NCBI GenBank assembly: GCA_030698405.1
Contig: JAUYMU010000050.1
Span: 1-64,000, forward strand
Source: Bacteroidota bacterium
GTDB taxonomy: Bacteria > Bacteroidota > Bacteroidia > Bacteroidales > Prolixibacteraceae
Reading direction: 5' to 3'
DNA length: 64,000 bases
The notes beneath the pieces were generated by a model. That model was not told where the DNA came from, made no database searches, and was given only the letters and a program-made list of their open reading frames with translations. The position numbers were made by a program, and so were the translations under genes. Of the stretch, positions 51,037 through 60,347 are shown one piece after another. Every line of letters starts with the position of its first letter. The stretch's first letter is position 1.

Positions 51037-51444
51037 ATGATGATCGAACATGTACACAACCACATTACGTCAGAATTACAACAGAATACCCGCACAGATA
51101 TCATCTTTATCCTGACGTCGATATTTCTTAACCTTATCACGCTTGCAGTGAATTCAGGCATGTCAAAAGAATCGCGGACAGATTCTTCAACTTTGATCGT
51201 CATGTTTGTATTTGTCGTTCTCATTATTCTGGTCAACCTGGTAGTAGTCATCGGATTAATGAAAGGAAAGGAAACACGCGCGAAACTGCTGAAAGGTTTA
51301 ATCAGTATGTACAAAGACCAGAATGTGGATAAATATTACGATTCGTCGCTGCTCGAAAATTACAACCTGAGGTATAACCTGTTTATTCTGGTGGTCTTTT
51401 TTACCGGAGTGATTGCCATGATCGTACCTTTTATTTTGAGGTAA
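51037..51444 (+). CDS. Small three-helix membrane protein
   Basis: A 135-residue protein with an amphipathic N-terminus and three hydrophobic segments (DIIFILTSIFLNLITLAV, LIVMFVFVVLIILVNLVVVIGL, LFILVVFFTGVIAMIVPFIL). Between the second and third is a charged cytoplasmic-type loop (KGKETRAKLLKGLISMYKDQN). I do not recognise the family. The start is one of two adjacent ATGs (51037, 51040). It is 169 bp upstream of the prolyl oligopeptidase gene and is probably independent. Confidence 0.65.
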   Translation: MMIEHVHNHITSELQQNTRTDIIFILTSIFLNLITLAVNSGMSKESRTDSSTLIVMFVFVVLIILVNLVVVIGLMKGKETRAKLLKGLISMYKDQNVDKYYDSSLLENYNLRYNLFILVVFFTGVIAMIVPFILR

Positions 51445-51612
51445 TTGAACTTCACATCGGATCAGTTATCCATGCAACTCTCTTTAAGATGAGGTTTATC
51501 ACAAATTGATTGCCTGCGATGCAAGATCCCAATGTCGTATAATGGCAATGTTCGTTTTTTTTGTATGTTCGTCAAAACAACCAATTTATTTATATCCTTA
51601 ATTCACCAGGTT

Positions 51613-53742
51613 ATGAGAAAAACAATCCTCTTTTTAATTCTATTCTTTTATATGATGAGTTCATGCACACAATTTCAGCCGGCAAAAGCTCCGGTAGCAG
51701 ATAAAAAAAAACATTGGCGCGACATTCACGGCGACAAAGTTTTGGACAATTATTACTGGATGTACGATTTCTTTGGCAAAGGCCCCGACAGTATCAATGT
51801 GGTAAATTATCTGACAGCAGAAAATACATATCTGGACGAGGTAATGAGCAGTACAAAAACCTTTCAGGAGAATTTATTTACAGAAATGAAAGCTCGAATT
51901 AAAGAGAAAGACGAGAGTGTACCGGTTTTTAAAAACGGTTATTTCTATTATGCCCGTACCGAAGATGGCCAGCAATACTATAAATATTGCCGGAAAAAGG
52001 GATCGTTGGATGCTCCTGAAGAAGTTCTGCTCGATGTCGATCAGTTGGCTGAAGGTCATTCCTATTATTCGGCAACCGGATTTAGTATTAGCGAAGACAA
52101 TAAACTGTTGGCGTATGGGGTTGATTTAGTGAGCAGAAGGCAATATGCCATTTATGTAAAAAACCTTGAAACAGGCGAATTGTTGAAAGATGTGATTGAA
52201 AATACAGAAGGCGACCCTTGTTGGGCAAACGATAATAAGACGATCTTCTATACTGCCAAAAATCCGGTTACACTTTTGTCTGAAAAAATTCAGCGTCATA
52301 CCCTTGGAACTGATGCTGCAACAGATGTTCTGGTATATGAAGAAAAAGATAAAAGCAATTACATCGGTGTCGGTAAAAGTAAAAATAACAAATACATTTT
52401 CATCGTTTCCCAGGCAACCATGTCATCGGAATACCGGATGATTGATGCCGCTAAACCCAATGATTCATTCAAAGTTTTTCAGCCCCGGATGAAAGATGTA
52501 TTGTACAATGTAATTACCTTATCTGACAAGTTCCTGATTCGCACCAATAAAGACGATGCAAAAAACTTTAAACTAATGGAATGTCCTTTGGAAAAAACGG
52601 AGGTTTCAGGCTGGAAAGAAGTTATTCCTGTCCGTAATGACGTGTTGCTTCAAAGTGTTCAGGAATTCGAGGACTTCATCGTAATTAATGAGCGCAAGGA
52701 CGGTTTGGTAAAGCTGCGGATCAGAAGTTTGAAAGACAATTCCGAACATTTTATTGATTTTGGAGAACCAGCTTATTCCGCCAATTTTGGAGCTAATCCG
52801 GAATACAACAGCACGACTTTGCGATACAACTACACCTCGCTTACCACGCCATCATCGACATATGATTACGACATGGTTTCCAAAGTAAAAACACTGAAAA
52901 AACAGCAGGAAGTGCTGGGTGGCTATAATTCAGCCGATTATACTACCGAAAGATTTTATGCAACAGCAAACGATGGTACCAAAGTTCCTATTTCGCTGGT
53001 GTACAAAAATGGGTTTAAAAAGGATGGCAATTCACCCTTGTTGCTTTATGGTTATGGAAGTTATGGTGCCAGCATGGACGCCAGTTTTAATAGCACCGGA
53101 TTAAGTTTGCTCGACAGAGGTTTTGTATATGCAATTGCACACATACGTGGAGGTCAGGAAATGGGTCGCCAGTGGTACGAAGACGGTAAACTGATGAAAA
53201 AGATCAATACGTTTAACGACTTCATCGATTGTGGTAAATTTCTGGTTTCCGAAAAATACACATCGAACAAACATCTTTATGCGATGGGTGGAAGCGCCGG
53301 TGGATTATTAATGGGTGCAGTAATAAATATGGCTCCTGAAATGTGGAATGGCATTGTTGCGCAGGTTCCGTTTGTTGATGTGGTGAATACCATGTTGGAC
53401 GAAAGTATTCCGCTTACCACCAACGAGTTTGATGAATGGGGAAATCCAAAAGATATGGATGCTTATTTCTATATGAAAAGCTACAGCCCCTACGAAAATA
53501 TTGAAAAGAAGGACTATCCGAATATGCTGGTTACAACCGGGTTGCACGATAGTCAGGTGCAATATTTCGAACCGGCCAAATGGGTTGCCAAACTTCGGGA
53601 AATGAAAACCGACAAAAATTTACTGTTGCTTAAAACCAACATGGAATATGGTCATGGCGGCGCCAGCGGGCGATTTGATTATCTGAAAGATGTAGCCTTG
53701 AATTACGCATTCTTATTTAAGCTGGAAGGAATAACAAAATAG
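51613..53742 (+). CDS. Prolyl oligopeptidase-family lipoprotein (S9A)
   Basis: A 709-residue serine peptidase with a lipobox-like leader (FFYMMSSCTQF), so probably in the envelope. The N-terminal half is the seven-bladed propeller that limits substrates to short peptides (starting HWRDIHGDKVLDNYYWMYD). The C-terminal hydrolase domain has the catalytic Ser in MGGSAGGLLMG, Asp in TTGLHDSQVQYFEPAKW and His in MEYGHGGASGRF. The family cuts after proline in small peptides. The ATG at 51613 was chosen because it gives the leader; an earlier in-frame start adds 27 residues of unlikely sequence. Confidence 0.92.
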   Translation: MRKTILFLILFFYMMSSCTQFQPAKAPVADKKKHWRDIHGDKVLDNYYWMYDFFGKGPDSINVVNYLTAENTYLDEVMSSTKTFQENLFTEMKARIKEKDESVPVFKNGYFYYARTEDGQQYYKYCRKKGSLDAPEEVLLDVDQLAEGHSYYSATGFSISEDNKLLAYGVDLVSRRQYAIYVKNLETGELLKDVIENTEGDPCWANDNKTIFYTAKNPVTLLSEKIQRHTLGTDAATDVLVYEEKDKSNYIGVGKSKNNKYIFIVSQATMSSEYRMIDAAKPNDSFKVFQPRMKDVLYNVITLSDKFLIRTNKDDAKNFKLMECPLEKTEVSGWKEVIPVRNDVLLQSVQEFEDFIVINERKDGLVKLRIRSLKDNSEHFIDFGEPAYSANFGANPEYNSTTLRYNYTSLTTPSSTYDYDMVSKVKTLKKQQEVLGGYNSADYTTERFYATANDGTKVPISLVYKNGFKKDGNSPLLLYGYGSYGASMDASFNSTGLSLLDRGFVYAIAHIRGGQEMGRQWYEDGKLMKKINTFNDFIDCGKFLVSEKYTSNKHLYAMGGSAGGLLMGAVINMAPEMWNGIVAQVPFVDVVNTMLDESIPLTTNEFDEWGNPKDMDAYFYMKSYSPYENIEKKDYPNMLVTTGLHDSQVQYFEPAKWVAKLREMKTDKNLLLLKTNMEYGHGGASGRFDYLKDVALNYAFLFKLEGITK

Positions 53743-53757
53743 TAAAAGGACTTTTTT

Positions 53758-53785
53758 GTAGAGACGCGATTAATCGCGTCTCTAC
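53758..53785. repeat. Perfect 28-bp palindrome
   Basis: GTAGAGACGCGATT followed by its exact reverse complement, with six Ts just before it. It lies between the convergent S9A and FAD/Fe-S genes. As I recall, palindromes of this GTAGAGACG type are scattered through many Bacteroidota genomes. Confidence 0.8.
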
Positions 53786-53798
53786 ACGATAACAAATT

Positions 53799-56720
53799 TT
53801 ATTTCACCACTGCATCCCACAGCACCTCCACCGGATGCAGCACTTTTCGTCCGGTTCCATCCTCAATGTGGTGGCGGCACGAGGTTCCGGGAGCTGCAAT
53901 TATTTCTTCGGAAGTCGATTTCCTGACTGCCGGAAACAAATCGAGTTCACCAATTTGCATACTCAATTCGAAGTGTTCTTTTTCGTAACCAAACGAACCT
54001 GCCATTCCGCAACATCCGCTTTTGATTTCCTGAACGGAATAATTGGCAGGCAATTCGAGCATTTTTCGGGTGGGTAGGGTAGAGGCTACTGCTTTCTGCT
54101 GACAGTGTCCGTGAAGTTTGATGACTTTCTTTTCTGTGGTAAACTGATCCGGTTTAATGTTTCCTTTCTCCATTTCCCGAACCAGAAATTCTTCCAGCAT
54201 CAGCGCATTTTTGGCTAATTTTTTTGCTTTTTCCTGAAGTGTTGCATCAACCAATTCAGGATATTCGTCCCTGAAAGTCAGGATAGTTGACGGTTCAATC
54301 CCGACCAGCGGGGTTTCTTCCGAAATCATTCCGGAGAGCTGGCTGACATTGAAATTGGCAATCTGTTTGGCTTTTCGCAGCAATCCTTTCGAAAGAAATG
54401 TTCTTCCACTTTCCAGATGTTTTGGAATCACTACTTCGTAACCCAATTTGTTCAACAGTAAAATGGTTTTTATCCCGATATGACTTTCGTTGAAATTGGT
54501 AAACTCGTCGGCAAACAGATATACTTTCCCAATTTTTTCTTTGCCCAGCAATATTGGTTTGCGGTACCATTTTCGCAAACTTAGTTTCGATAATTCCGGT
54601 ATTTTTCTTTCCGGAGCAAAACCTATCGCTTTTTTAAACAGATTGGTTGAGGTAATCAGGTTGGTGATCGAACGAAATGTCATTCCCAGTTTGTTGATTC
54701 TCGGCAAATAAGCAATCAATAATGAACGCATCGGAAATCCATGCTGGTCGTAATATTGCTGCAAAAATTCAGCCTTGAACTTGGCCATGTCGATGTTCGA
54801 CGGGCATTCCGATTTGCAGGCTTTGCACGACAGGCAAAGATCCAATACCTGAAGCACTTCTTCCGAATCAAACACGTTCTCTTTTTTCGGTCGTGTCAGG
54901 TATTCGCGTAAAACATTGGCACGGGCGCGGGTCGTTTTATCTTCGTCGCGGGTGGCCATGTACGACGGGCACATGCTGCCGCCAATCAGGTTGCTTTTGC
55001 GGCAGTCTCCCGATCCGTTGCACATTTCCACTGAACGCAGCAAATCGCCGTGGGGCGCATAATCAAACAAAGTGCTGGCCTTGAAATACGGCTGCCCCAT
55101 CAAAATTCGCAAATCTTTGGTGATGGGCGGAGTGTCCACAATTTTACCGGGATTCAGTATATTCTGCGGATCCCAGGTGTATTTCAGTTTGCGGATCAGT
55201 TCGTAATTGTGTTGACCAAGCATCAGCGGAATAAATTCACCGCGCAACCGGCCATCCCCATGCTCACCGCTCAGCGAACCACGGAATTTTTTTACCAGCT
55301 CAGCCACCTCGCGCGCCAGAGAGTGGTAAATCTTAACATCATCCGGATCTTTTAAATTCAGCAACGGCCTAAGGTGCAGTTCGCCGGTGGCAATGTGGCC
55401 GTAATAAACGCAGGTTAGACCATACTGCGCAATGATCTGGTCAAATTCGCGGATGTATTCAGGCAAAACATCGGGCGCAACCGCTGTATCTTCAATCACT
55501 GTCACATTTCGTTTGTCGCCCGGAATGTTGGAAAGCAAACCAAGTCCGGCTTTGCGGAGTTCCCATATTTTTCGAATGCTCTCCTTGTCGGTAAAAAGCG
55601 GGAAATGATAACCGAATCCTTCATTCCGGAGCTCTTCTTCCAGTTTTTGGGCTTTTTCCTGAATTTCATCTTCTGAATCGGAAGAGAATTCAATCGTTAA
55701 AATTGCTTTTGGGTTTCCTTCAATGAAAAACCTGTTTTTGCGTTGCTCAATATTTTCGAGCGTACAATTCAGGATAATGTCGTCGGTCAGCTCAATGGCA
55801 TCGGGATGGTGCCGAAGCGCCACGATATTTCCATAGAAAGCATCTTCAAGTGTATTAAAATGAGCGCAAACCAATCCCTGAAATTTGGGCGGAAGCGGAA
55901 CCAGGTTCAGCTTGATTTTGGTTGTAAACAGCAGTGTTCCTTCCGATCCGGCCAATAATTTGCAGAAGTTAAACGGTTTGCCGTTGCGGGTAAACGGATC
56001 AGTTTCGAGCAGCACATCCAGCGCGTATCCGTTGTTTCGGCGTGTTACTTTCGGGTCAGGAAATTCATTTCTGATTTCTTGCTGATTCGCAGTATCTGCA
56101 AGTGTTTCCTGAATATTCCGGTAGATTTTTGTCTCTAACAGTTCAATATTTCCAGCGCATTTGTCCTCAAATTCTTTTGTATTCAGCGATTTAAAAGTTA
56201 CGTCCGAACCATCCGAAAGAATCCCTTCCACTTCCAGAATGTGTTCGCGGGTGCTTCCGTAAACCAGTGAATGAAGTCCGCACGAATTATTTCCCAGCAT
56301 TCCACCAATACAGCAGCGGTTGGCCGTTGAGGTTTCAGGAGCAAATTGCAATCCATGCTTTGCAAGAAACTGATTCAGTTCGGCCAAAACCACTCCGGGT
56401 TCCACTTCAATCCAGCGTTCTGCAACATTCAATTCACCAATTTTATTCAGGTATTTCGAAATATCAACCACAATACCCGAACCGACAACCTGACCAGCCA
56501 ACGATGTTCCCCCTGCACGCGGAATCACAGAAGTTCCCATCTGGCGGGCAAAGCCGATGATTTTACGAATGTCTTCCCTGTTTTTCGGGCGGGTAACAGC
56601 CTGCGGAATTTCACGGTACGACGAAGCATCGGTTGCATAAATTACTTTCTGCACCTGATCAGTAAACACATCACCTTCGAGCGATTGTTTGAGCGAAAAA
56701 AATGGATCGGTTAGTTTCAT
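53799..56720 (-). CDS. FAD- and Fe-S-binding D-2-hydroxyacid dehydrogenase (YdiJ/GlcD-like)
   Basis: A 973-residue fusion. Residues about 35-270 are a PCMH-type FAD domain (VIPRAGGTSLAGQVVGSGIVVD, CCIGGMLGNNSCGLHSLVYG). About 270-540 is the FAD-oxidase C-terminal domain (YYGHIATGELHLRPLLNL, SLSGEHGDGRLRGEFIPLML). About 560-660 holds two [4Fe-4S] motifs (CNGSGDCRKSNLIGGSMCP, CLSCKACKSECPSNIDMAKF). About 740-973 carries CCG-type motifs (HGHCQQKAVAS, SGCCGMAGSFGYEKEH). Such enzymes oxidise D-lactate, D-2-hydroxyglutarate or similar acids and pass electrons to quinone. The substrate cannot be fixed. It is divergent from pta, and a TAnnTTTG-like box (56725-56732, minus strand) nearly touches its ATG. 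Confidence 0.9.
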   Translation of the reverse strand: MKLTDPFFSLKQSLEGDVFTDQVQKVIYATDASSYREIPQAVTRPKNREDIRKIIGFARQMGTSVIPRAGGTSLAGQVVGSGIVVDISKYLNKIGELNVAERWIEVEPGVVLAELNQFLAKHGLQFAPETSTANRCCIGGMLGNNSCGLHSLVYGSTREHILEVEGILSDGSDVTFKSLNTKEFEDKCAGNIELLETKIYRNIQETLADTANQQEIRNEFPDPKVTRRNNGYALDVLLETDPFTRNGKPFNFCKLLAGSEGTLLFTTKIKLNLVPLPPKFQGLVCAHFNTLEDAFYGNIVALRHHPDAIELTDDIILNCTLENIEQRKNRFFIEGNPKAILTIEFSSDSEDEIQEKAQKLEEELRNEGFGYHFPLFTDKESIRKIWELRKAGLGLLSNIPGDKRNVTVIEDTAVAPDVLPEYIREFDQIIAQYGLTCVYYGHIATGELHLRPLLNLKDPDDVKIYHSLAREVAELVKKFRGSLSGEHGDGRLRGEFIPLMLGQHNYELIRKLKYTWDPQNILNPGKIVDTPPITKDLRILMGQPYFKASTLFDYAPHGDLLRSVEMCNGSGDCRKSNLIGGSMCPSYMATRDEDKTTRARANVLREYLTRPKKENVFDSEEVLQVLDLCLSCKACKSECPSNIDMAKFKAEFLQQYYDQHGFPMRSLLIAYLPRINKLGMTFRSITNLITSTNLFKKAIGFAPERKIPELSKLSLRKWYRKPILLGKEKIGKVYLFADEFTNFNESHIGIKTILLLNKLGYEVVIPKHLESGRTFLSKGLLRKAKQIANFNVSQLSGMISEETPLVGIEPSTILTFRDEYPELVDATLQEKAKKLAKNALMLEEFLVREMEKGNIKPDQFTTEKKVIKLHGHCQQKAVASTLPTRKMLELPANYSVQEIKSGCCGMAGSFGYEKEHFELSMQIGELDLFPAVRKSTSEEIIAAPGTSCRHHIEDGTGRKVLHPVEVLWDAVVK

Positions 56721-56875
56721 GCTTCAAAAATAGCCAAATAAACCATTCTGTAAAGTGAATGCAATCGATTGTTCCATAATTCATAAGGCAGTTTTTTGTG
56801 TCATTATATACATGTGTTTTGTCAGTTTATCCAATAAATTTCGAAAACTAAAGCTACTCCTCAGCATATTTTAAG

Positions 56876-56883
56876 TACTTTTG
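56876..56883 (+). promoter_or_regulatory. -7 box of the pta operon
   Basis: TACTTTTG matches TAnnTTTG, 41 bp before the pta ATG. No clear -33 box. Confidence 0.4.
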
Positions 56884-56924
56884 TATCGAATTTTTTACTT
56901 AAAAGTTTAAACTTTAAATCAACA

Positions 56925-57926
56925 ATGGAAATCTTAAAACGTGTCTATCAAAACGCTCAGAAATACCAGAAAAGGATAGTTTTACCTGAAGGAGCGGAAC
57001 CAAGAACTTTACGGGCAACCGAAATTGTTCTGAATCAGAAATTGGCACAAATCATTCTTTTGGGAAATCCTGAAGAAATTATTCAGGCTGCCACAGAGAT
57101 CGGAGTTAATATTGAAGGTGCGACAATTGTTAATCCTAAAACCGACCAGAGAAGGGAAGCGTATGCCGATTTAATGGTTGAAATCCGCAAATCAAAAGGT
57201 CTGACGCGTGAAGCTGCTTTAGAGTTGCTGAATGATCCGCTGTATTTTGCACCAATGATGATCAAAAGCGGCGATGCTGACGGTGAACTGGCCGGAGCCA
57301 TCAATGCAACCGGAGATGTGCTGCGTCCAGCGCTGCAATATGTAAAAACCGTGCCGGGCGTGAGTGTTGTTTCAGGAGCATTTCTGATGTTTGTGAACCC
57401 ACATTTTGGACATGAAGGAATTCTGGTTTTTGCCGATTGTGCCGTAATGCCCGATCCTGATGAACGCCAGTTGGCCGAAATTGCCGTAACCACCGCAAAA
57501 ACAGCCAAAGCAATTGTTGGAATGGATCCCCGTGTGGCCATGTTGAGTTTCTCGACCATGGGAAGCGCACAACATCCGTTGGTCGATAAAATGTCGAATG
57601 CAACCCGTATTGCCCGCGAATTGGATCCTGATTTGAAAATTGATGGTGAAATGCAGCTCGACGCCGCTTTAATTCCTGAAGTAGGAAGGTTAAAGGCGCC
57701 AGACAGCGAAGTTGCAGGACGGGCAAATATCCTCGTTTTCCCTGGACTTGAAGCTGCCAATATTGGGTATAAACTGGTTCAACGGCTTGGAAAAGCAGAA
57801 GCTGTGGGCCCGATACTTCAGGGAATGGCTGCACCAATCAACGACCTTTCAAGAGGCTGTTCTGTAATCGATATTGTGAACATGGTTGCCATTACTGCCA
57901 ATCAGGCTGCTGCTCTTTTCGATTAA
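56925..57926 (+). CDS. pta: Phosphate acetyltransferase
   Basis: A 333-residue Pta of the short type (catalytic domain only), which interconverts acetyl-CoA and acetyl phosphate. Recognisable stretches are RIVLPEGAEPRTLRATEIVL, SGDADGELAGAINATGDVLRPAL, FADCAVMPDPDERQLAEIA, PRVAMLSFSTMGSA and NILVFPGLEAANIGYKLVQR. It heads a five-gene fermentation cluster and is 15 bp upstream of a hydroxyacyl-CoA dehydrogenase-like gene. With ackA it yields ATP from acetyl-CoA. Confidence 0.95.
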   Translation: MEILKRVYQNAQKYQKRIVLPEGAEPRTLRATEIVLNQKLAQIILLGNPEEIIQAATEIGVNIEGATIVNPKTDQRREAYADLMVEIRKSKGLTREAALELLNDPLYFAPMMIKSGDADGELAGAINATGDVLRPALQYVKTVPGVSVVSGAFLMFVNPHFGHEGILVFADCAVMPDPDERQLAEIAVTTAKTAKAIVGMDPRVAMLSFSTMGSAQHPLVDKMSNATRIARELDPDLKIDGEMQLDAALIPEVGRLKAPDSEVAGRANILVFPGLEAANIGYKLVQRLGKAEAVGPILQGMAAPINDLSRGCSVIDIVNMVAITANQAAALFD

Positions 57927-57941
57927 TTAAAAAATACAATC

Positions 57942-58913
57942 ATGGCAAGTGAAGTAATATACGAACCAATCGAAGAATTTGGTCTAATTAAGAAAGATAG
58001 AAGCAAAGCGCTTTTTTCAAAAATTGGCATCGTTGGATGTGGCCTAATCGGTCAGAATCTGGCCAGAGTTGCCAGTTTCTACGGAATGGAAGTTGTTTTT
58101 ATTGAAGTCAGCGAAGAGAAAATCCTTGATTCGTATAAAAATATTGAGAAAGTACTTGATGAACGGATTGAGCACTGGGGAATAACTCCCGGAGAAAAAC
58201 GTGCGATCAAGTCCAGAATCAATGGAACCCTTGATTATAACGATCTGAAAGGGTGCGATTTTGTGATTGAAGCCATTCGTGCAGTTGATCGTGGTATAAA
58301 AATCAAGGAAAGAAAGCAAATTTTTCACCGGATAGAAGAAGTAGTTGACGATGATTGTATCATTGCAACCAATTCAACCACCATTATAATTACCGAACTT
58401 TCGTCGGATTTGAAACACCGTGAACGTTGCGTAAGCCTGCATTTTTTCGTTTCATCGCAGGAAGCCCGAATAATGGAAGTGGTAAGAAGCTTATATACTT
58501 CGGATGAATCGTATCAGAAAGTCTGCAAATTTATAACCCTGATTAACCGCAAAATCGTGCCTGTTGAAGAATCGCCGGGTTTGGTAAGCGTACGTTTATT
58601 CGTGGTGCTGCTGAACGAAGCCTGCGAAATTCTGATGGAAAACATATCGACCATCGATGATATTGACCAGACCATGAAAATTGGTTTTGGCATGAGGCTG
58701 GGGCCATTTGAAGTGGCGGATAAAATGGGATTGGAAAAAATTGTACGCTGGATGGACAATATTTATGATGAGTTTGGTGATAGACGTTACAAACCCAATC
58801 CTTACCTCCGCAAACTGGTTCGGGCTAAACATCTGGGAATAGATGCGGGACAGGGTTTTTACAAGTACGATGAAAATGGAAAAAAAATTAACCCAGCCAA
58901 TATAAATAGCTGA
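57942..58913 (+). CDS. Divergent 3-hydroxyacyl-CoA dehydrogenase-family protein
   Basis: A 323-residue HADH-family protein: Rossmann NAD domain (IGIVGCGLIGQNLARVASFYGM), substrate region, and C-terminal helical domain (GLEKIVRWMDNIYDEFGD, HLGIDAGQGFYKYD). The catalytic His is kept in LHFF and the Glu in IMEVVRS. However, HFFNP reads HFFVS and VNRL reads VSVRL, so both Asn residues that normally bind the substrate carbonyl are replaced. NHPMGPLEL reads GMRLGPFEV. It lies between pta (15 bp) and ackA (37 bp) in one operon. It may reduce a different acyl-CoA or have another role; a butyryl-pathway link through ptb-buk is tempting but unproven. Confidence 0.8.
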   Translation: MASEVIYEPIEEFGLIKKDRSKALFSKIGIVGCGLIGQNLARVASFYGMEVVFIEVSEEKILDSYKNIEKVLDERIEHWGITPGEKRAIKSRINGTLDYNDLKGCDFVIEAIRAVDRGIKIKERKQIFHRIEEVVDDDCIIATNSTTIIITELSSDLKHRERCVSLHFFVSSQEARIMEVVRSLYTSDESYQKVCKFITLINRKIVPVEESPGLVSVRLFVVLLNEACEILMENISTIDDIDQTMKIGFGMRLGPFEVADKMGLEKIVRWMDNIYDEFGDRRYKPNPYLRKLVRAKHLGIDAGQGFYKYDENGKKINPANINS

Positions 58914-58950
58914 TTTCTCCTAAAGTCGTTAATTAATTAAAATTTCAAGA

Positions 58951-60159
58951 ATGAAGGTTCTGGTTTTAAATTGCGGAAGCAGTTCAATTAAATATCAGCT
59001 TTTCTCTATGACTGATAGGTCAGTTATTGCCAAGGGAGGCATTGAAAAACTGGGAATGAAGGGCAGCTTCATGAAGCATGTCCGTCAGGATGGTCAGGTG
59101 GTTGTTTTTGAGGGTGAAATAATGGACCACAAAATTGGTGTCGAATATATTTTGGGCGTGTTGACCAGCGAAAAACATGGTTGTCTGAAAAGCCTTCAGG
59201 AATTGGATGCCATTGGCCACAGGGTGGTGCATGGTGGCGAACATTTTAATGCGAGCGTTCTTTTAACCGAGGAAGTAATAGCCGAAGTTACCAAATGCAT
59301 CGATATCGCACCACTTCACAATCCGCCCAACCTTAAAGGAATCAGGGCAATGGAAGAATTGATTCCCGGAATTCCGCAGGTGGGCGTTTTTGATACGGCT
59401 TTCCATCAAACCATGGAACCAAAAGCATACATGTACGGAATTCCCTACACACTCTATAAAAAATACGGAATTCGCAGATACGGTTTTCATGGAACCAGCC
59501 ACAGGTATGTAACCAAACGCGTTTGCGAAATACTTGGAGTTGATTACCAGACCCAAAAAATTATTTCCTGCCATTTAGGTAACGGAGCTTCTGTTGCAGC
59601 AGTTAAAAATGGAAAATCATTTGATACCTCGATGGGATTTACACCAATAGAAGGATTGATGATGGGAACCCGTTGTGGCGACCTTGATGTTGGTGTGGTT
59701 CAATATATCATGGATAAAGAAGAAATCGGAATTAAATCGGCCAATACCTTGTTTAATAAACATGCCGGTATGTTGGGAATCTCAGGAGTTTCATCAGACA
59801 TGCGCGAAATTGAAATGGCCAGTGAAAAAGGCAATGAAAGAGCAACATTGGCGCTTGAAATGTACAATTATCGTGTAAAGAAATACATCGGCGCCTATAC
59901 TGCAGCCATGGGAGGACTTGATATTCTCATTATGACCGGAGGAATTGGAGAAAATGCGTATACAACCCGGGAAGGAATTTGCGGCGATCTCGATTTTATG
60001 GGTATTTCGCTTGATCATGAAAAAAACAAAGGATTCAGGAGCGAAGGAATTATTAGTACTCCCGATTCGAAAGTAAAAATTGTTGTTGTGCCAACCGATG
60101 AGGAATTGGTGATAGCTCTGGACACAGAGGAAATAGTGTTCGGGCACAAAAAATTGTAA
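58951..60159 (+). CDS. ackA: Acetate kinase
   Basis: A 402-residue AckA that makes ATP from acetyl phosphate. ASKHA-family motifs are present: VLVLNCGSSSIKYQLF at the start, HRVVHGGEHF, HNPPNLKGI, VFDTAFHQTM, YGFHGTSHRYV, SCHLGNGASVAA, MGTRCGDLDVGVV and MTGGIGENAYTTR. Length and order are standard. It is in the pta operon and ends at a strong terminator. Confidence 0.97.
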   Translation: MKVLVLNCGSSSIKYQLFSMTDRSVIAKGGIEKLGMKGSFMKHVRQDGQVVVFEGEIMDHKIGVEYILGVLTSEKHGCLKSLQELDAIGHRVVHGGEHFNASVLLTEEVIAEVTKCIDIAPLHNPPNLKGIRAMEELIPGIPQVGVFDTAFHQTMEPKAYMYGIPYTLYKKYGIRRYGFHGTSHRYVTKRVCEILGVDYQTQKIISCHLGNGASVAAVKNGKSFDTSMGFTPIEGLMMGTRCGDLDVGVVQYIMDKEEIGIKSANTLFNKHAGMLGISGVSSDMREIEMASEKGNERATLALEMYNYRVKKYIGAYTAAMGGLDILIMTGGIGENAYTTREGICGDLDFMGISLDHEKNKGFRSEGIISTPDSKVKIVVVPTDEELVIALDTEEIVFGHKKL

Positions 60160-60219
60160 GCATTTTTCATGCTGTTTGCTATTTTTCAAAAGCAAATAAC
60201 CTTTTACGTGAATGTATTG

Positions 60220-60258
60220 AAACGTCCGGTGTTGAACAGCATCGGACGTTTTGTTTTT
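60220..60258 (+). terminator. Intrinsic terminator of pta-ackA
   Basis: AACGTCCG/CGGACGTT stem followed by TTGTTTTT. It separates the acetate genes from ptb-buk, which need their own promoter. Confidence 0.8.
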
Positions 60259-60347
60259 CAAAGGTTTAAAAACATTTTTGAAGTTGATGTTTGTTGTGTA
60301 TTTATCGATTATGAAATGGTAATTTTACCACCATAAAATTTTGAACT

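Noticed and set aside
57083-57760. 225-codon open frame on the minus strand
   Set aside because: Antisense to pta, Ser/Ala-rich shadow of a conserved gene.
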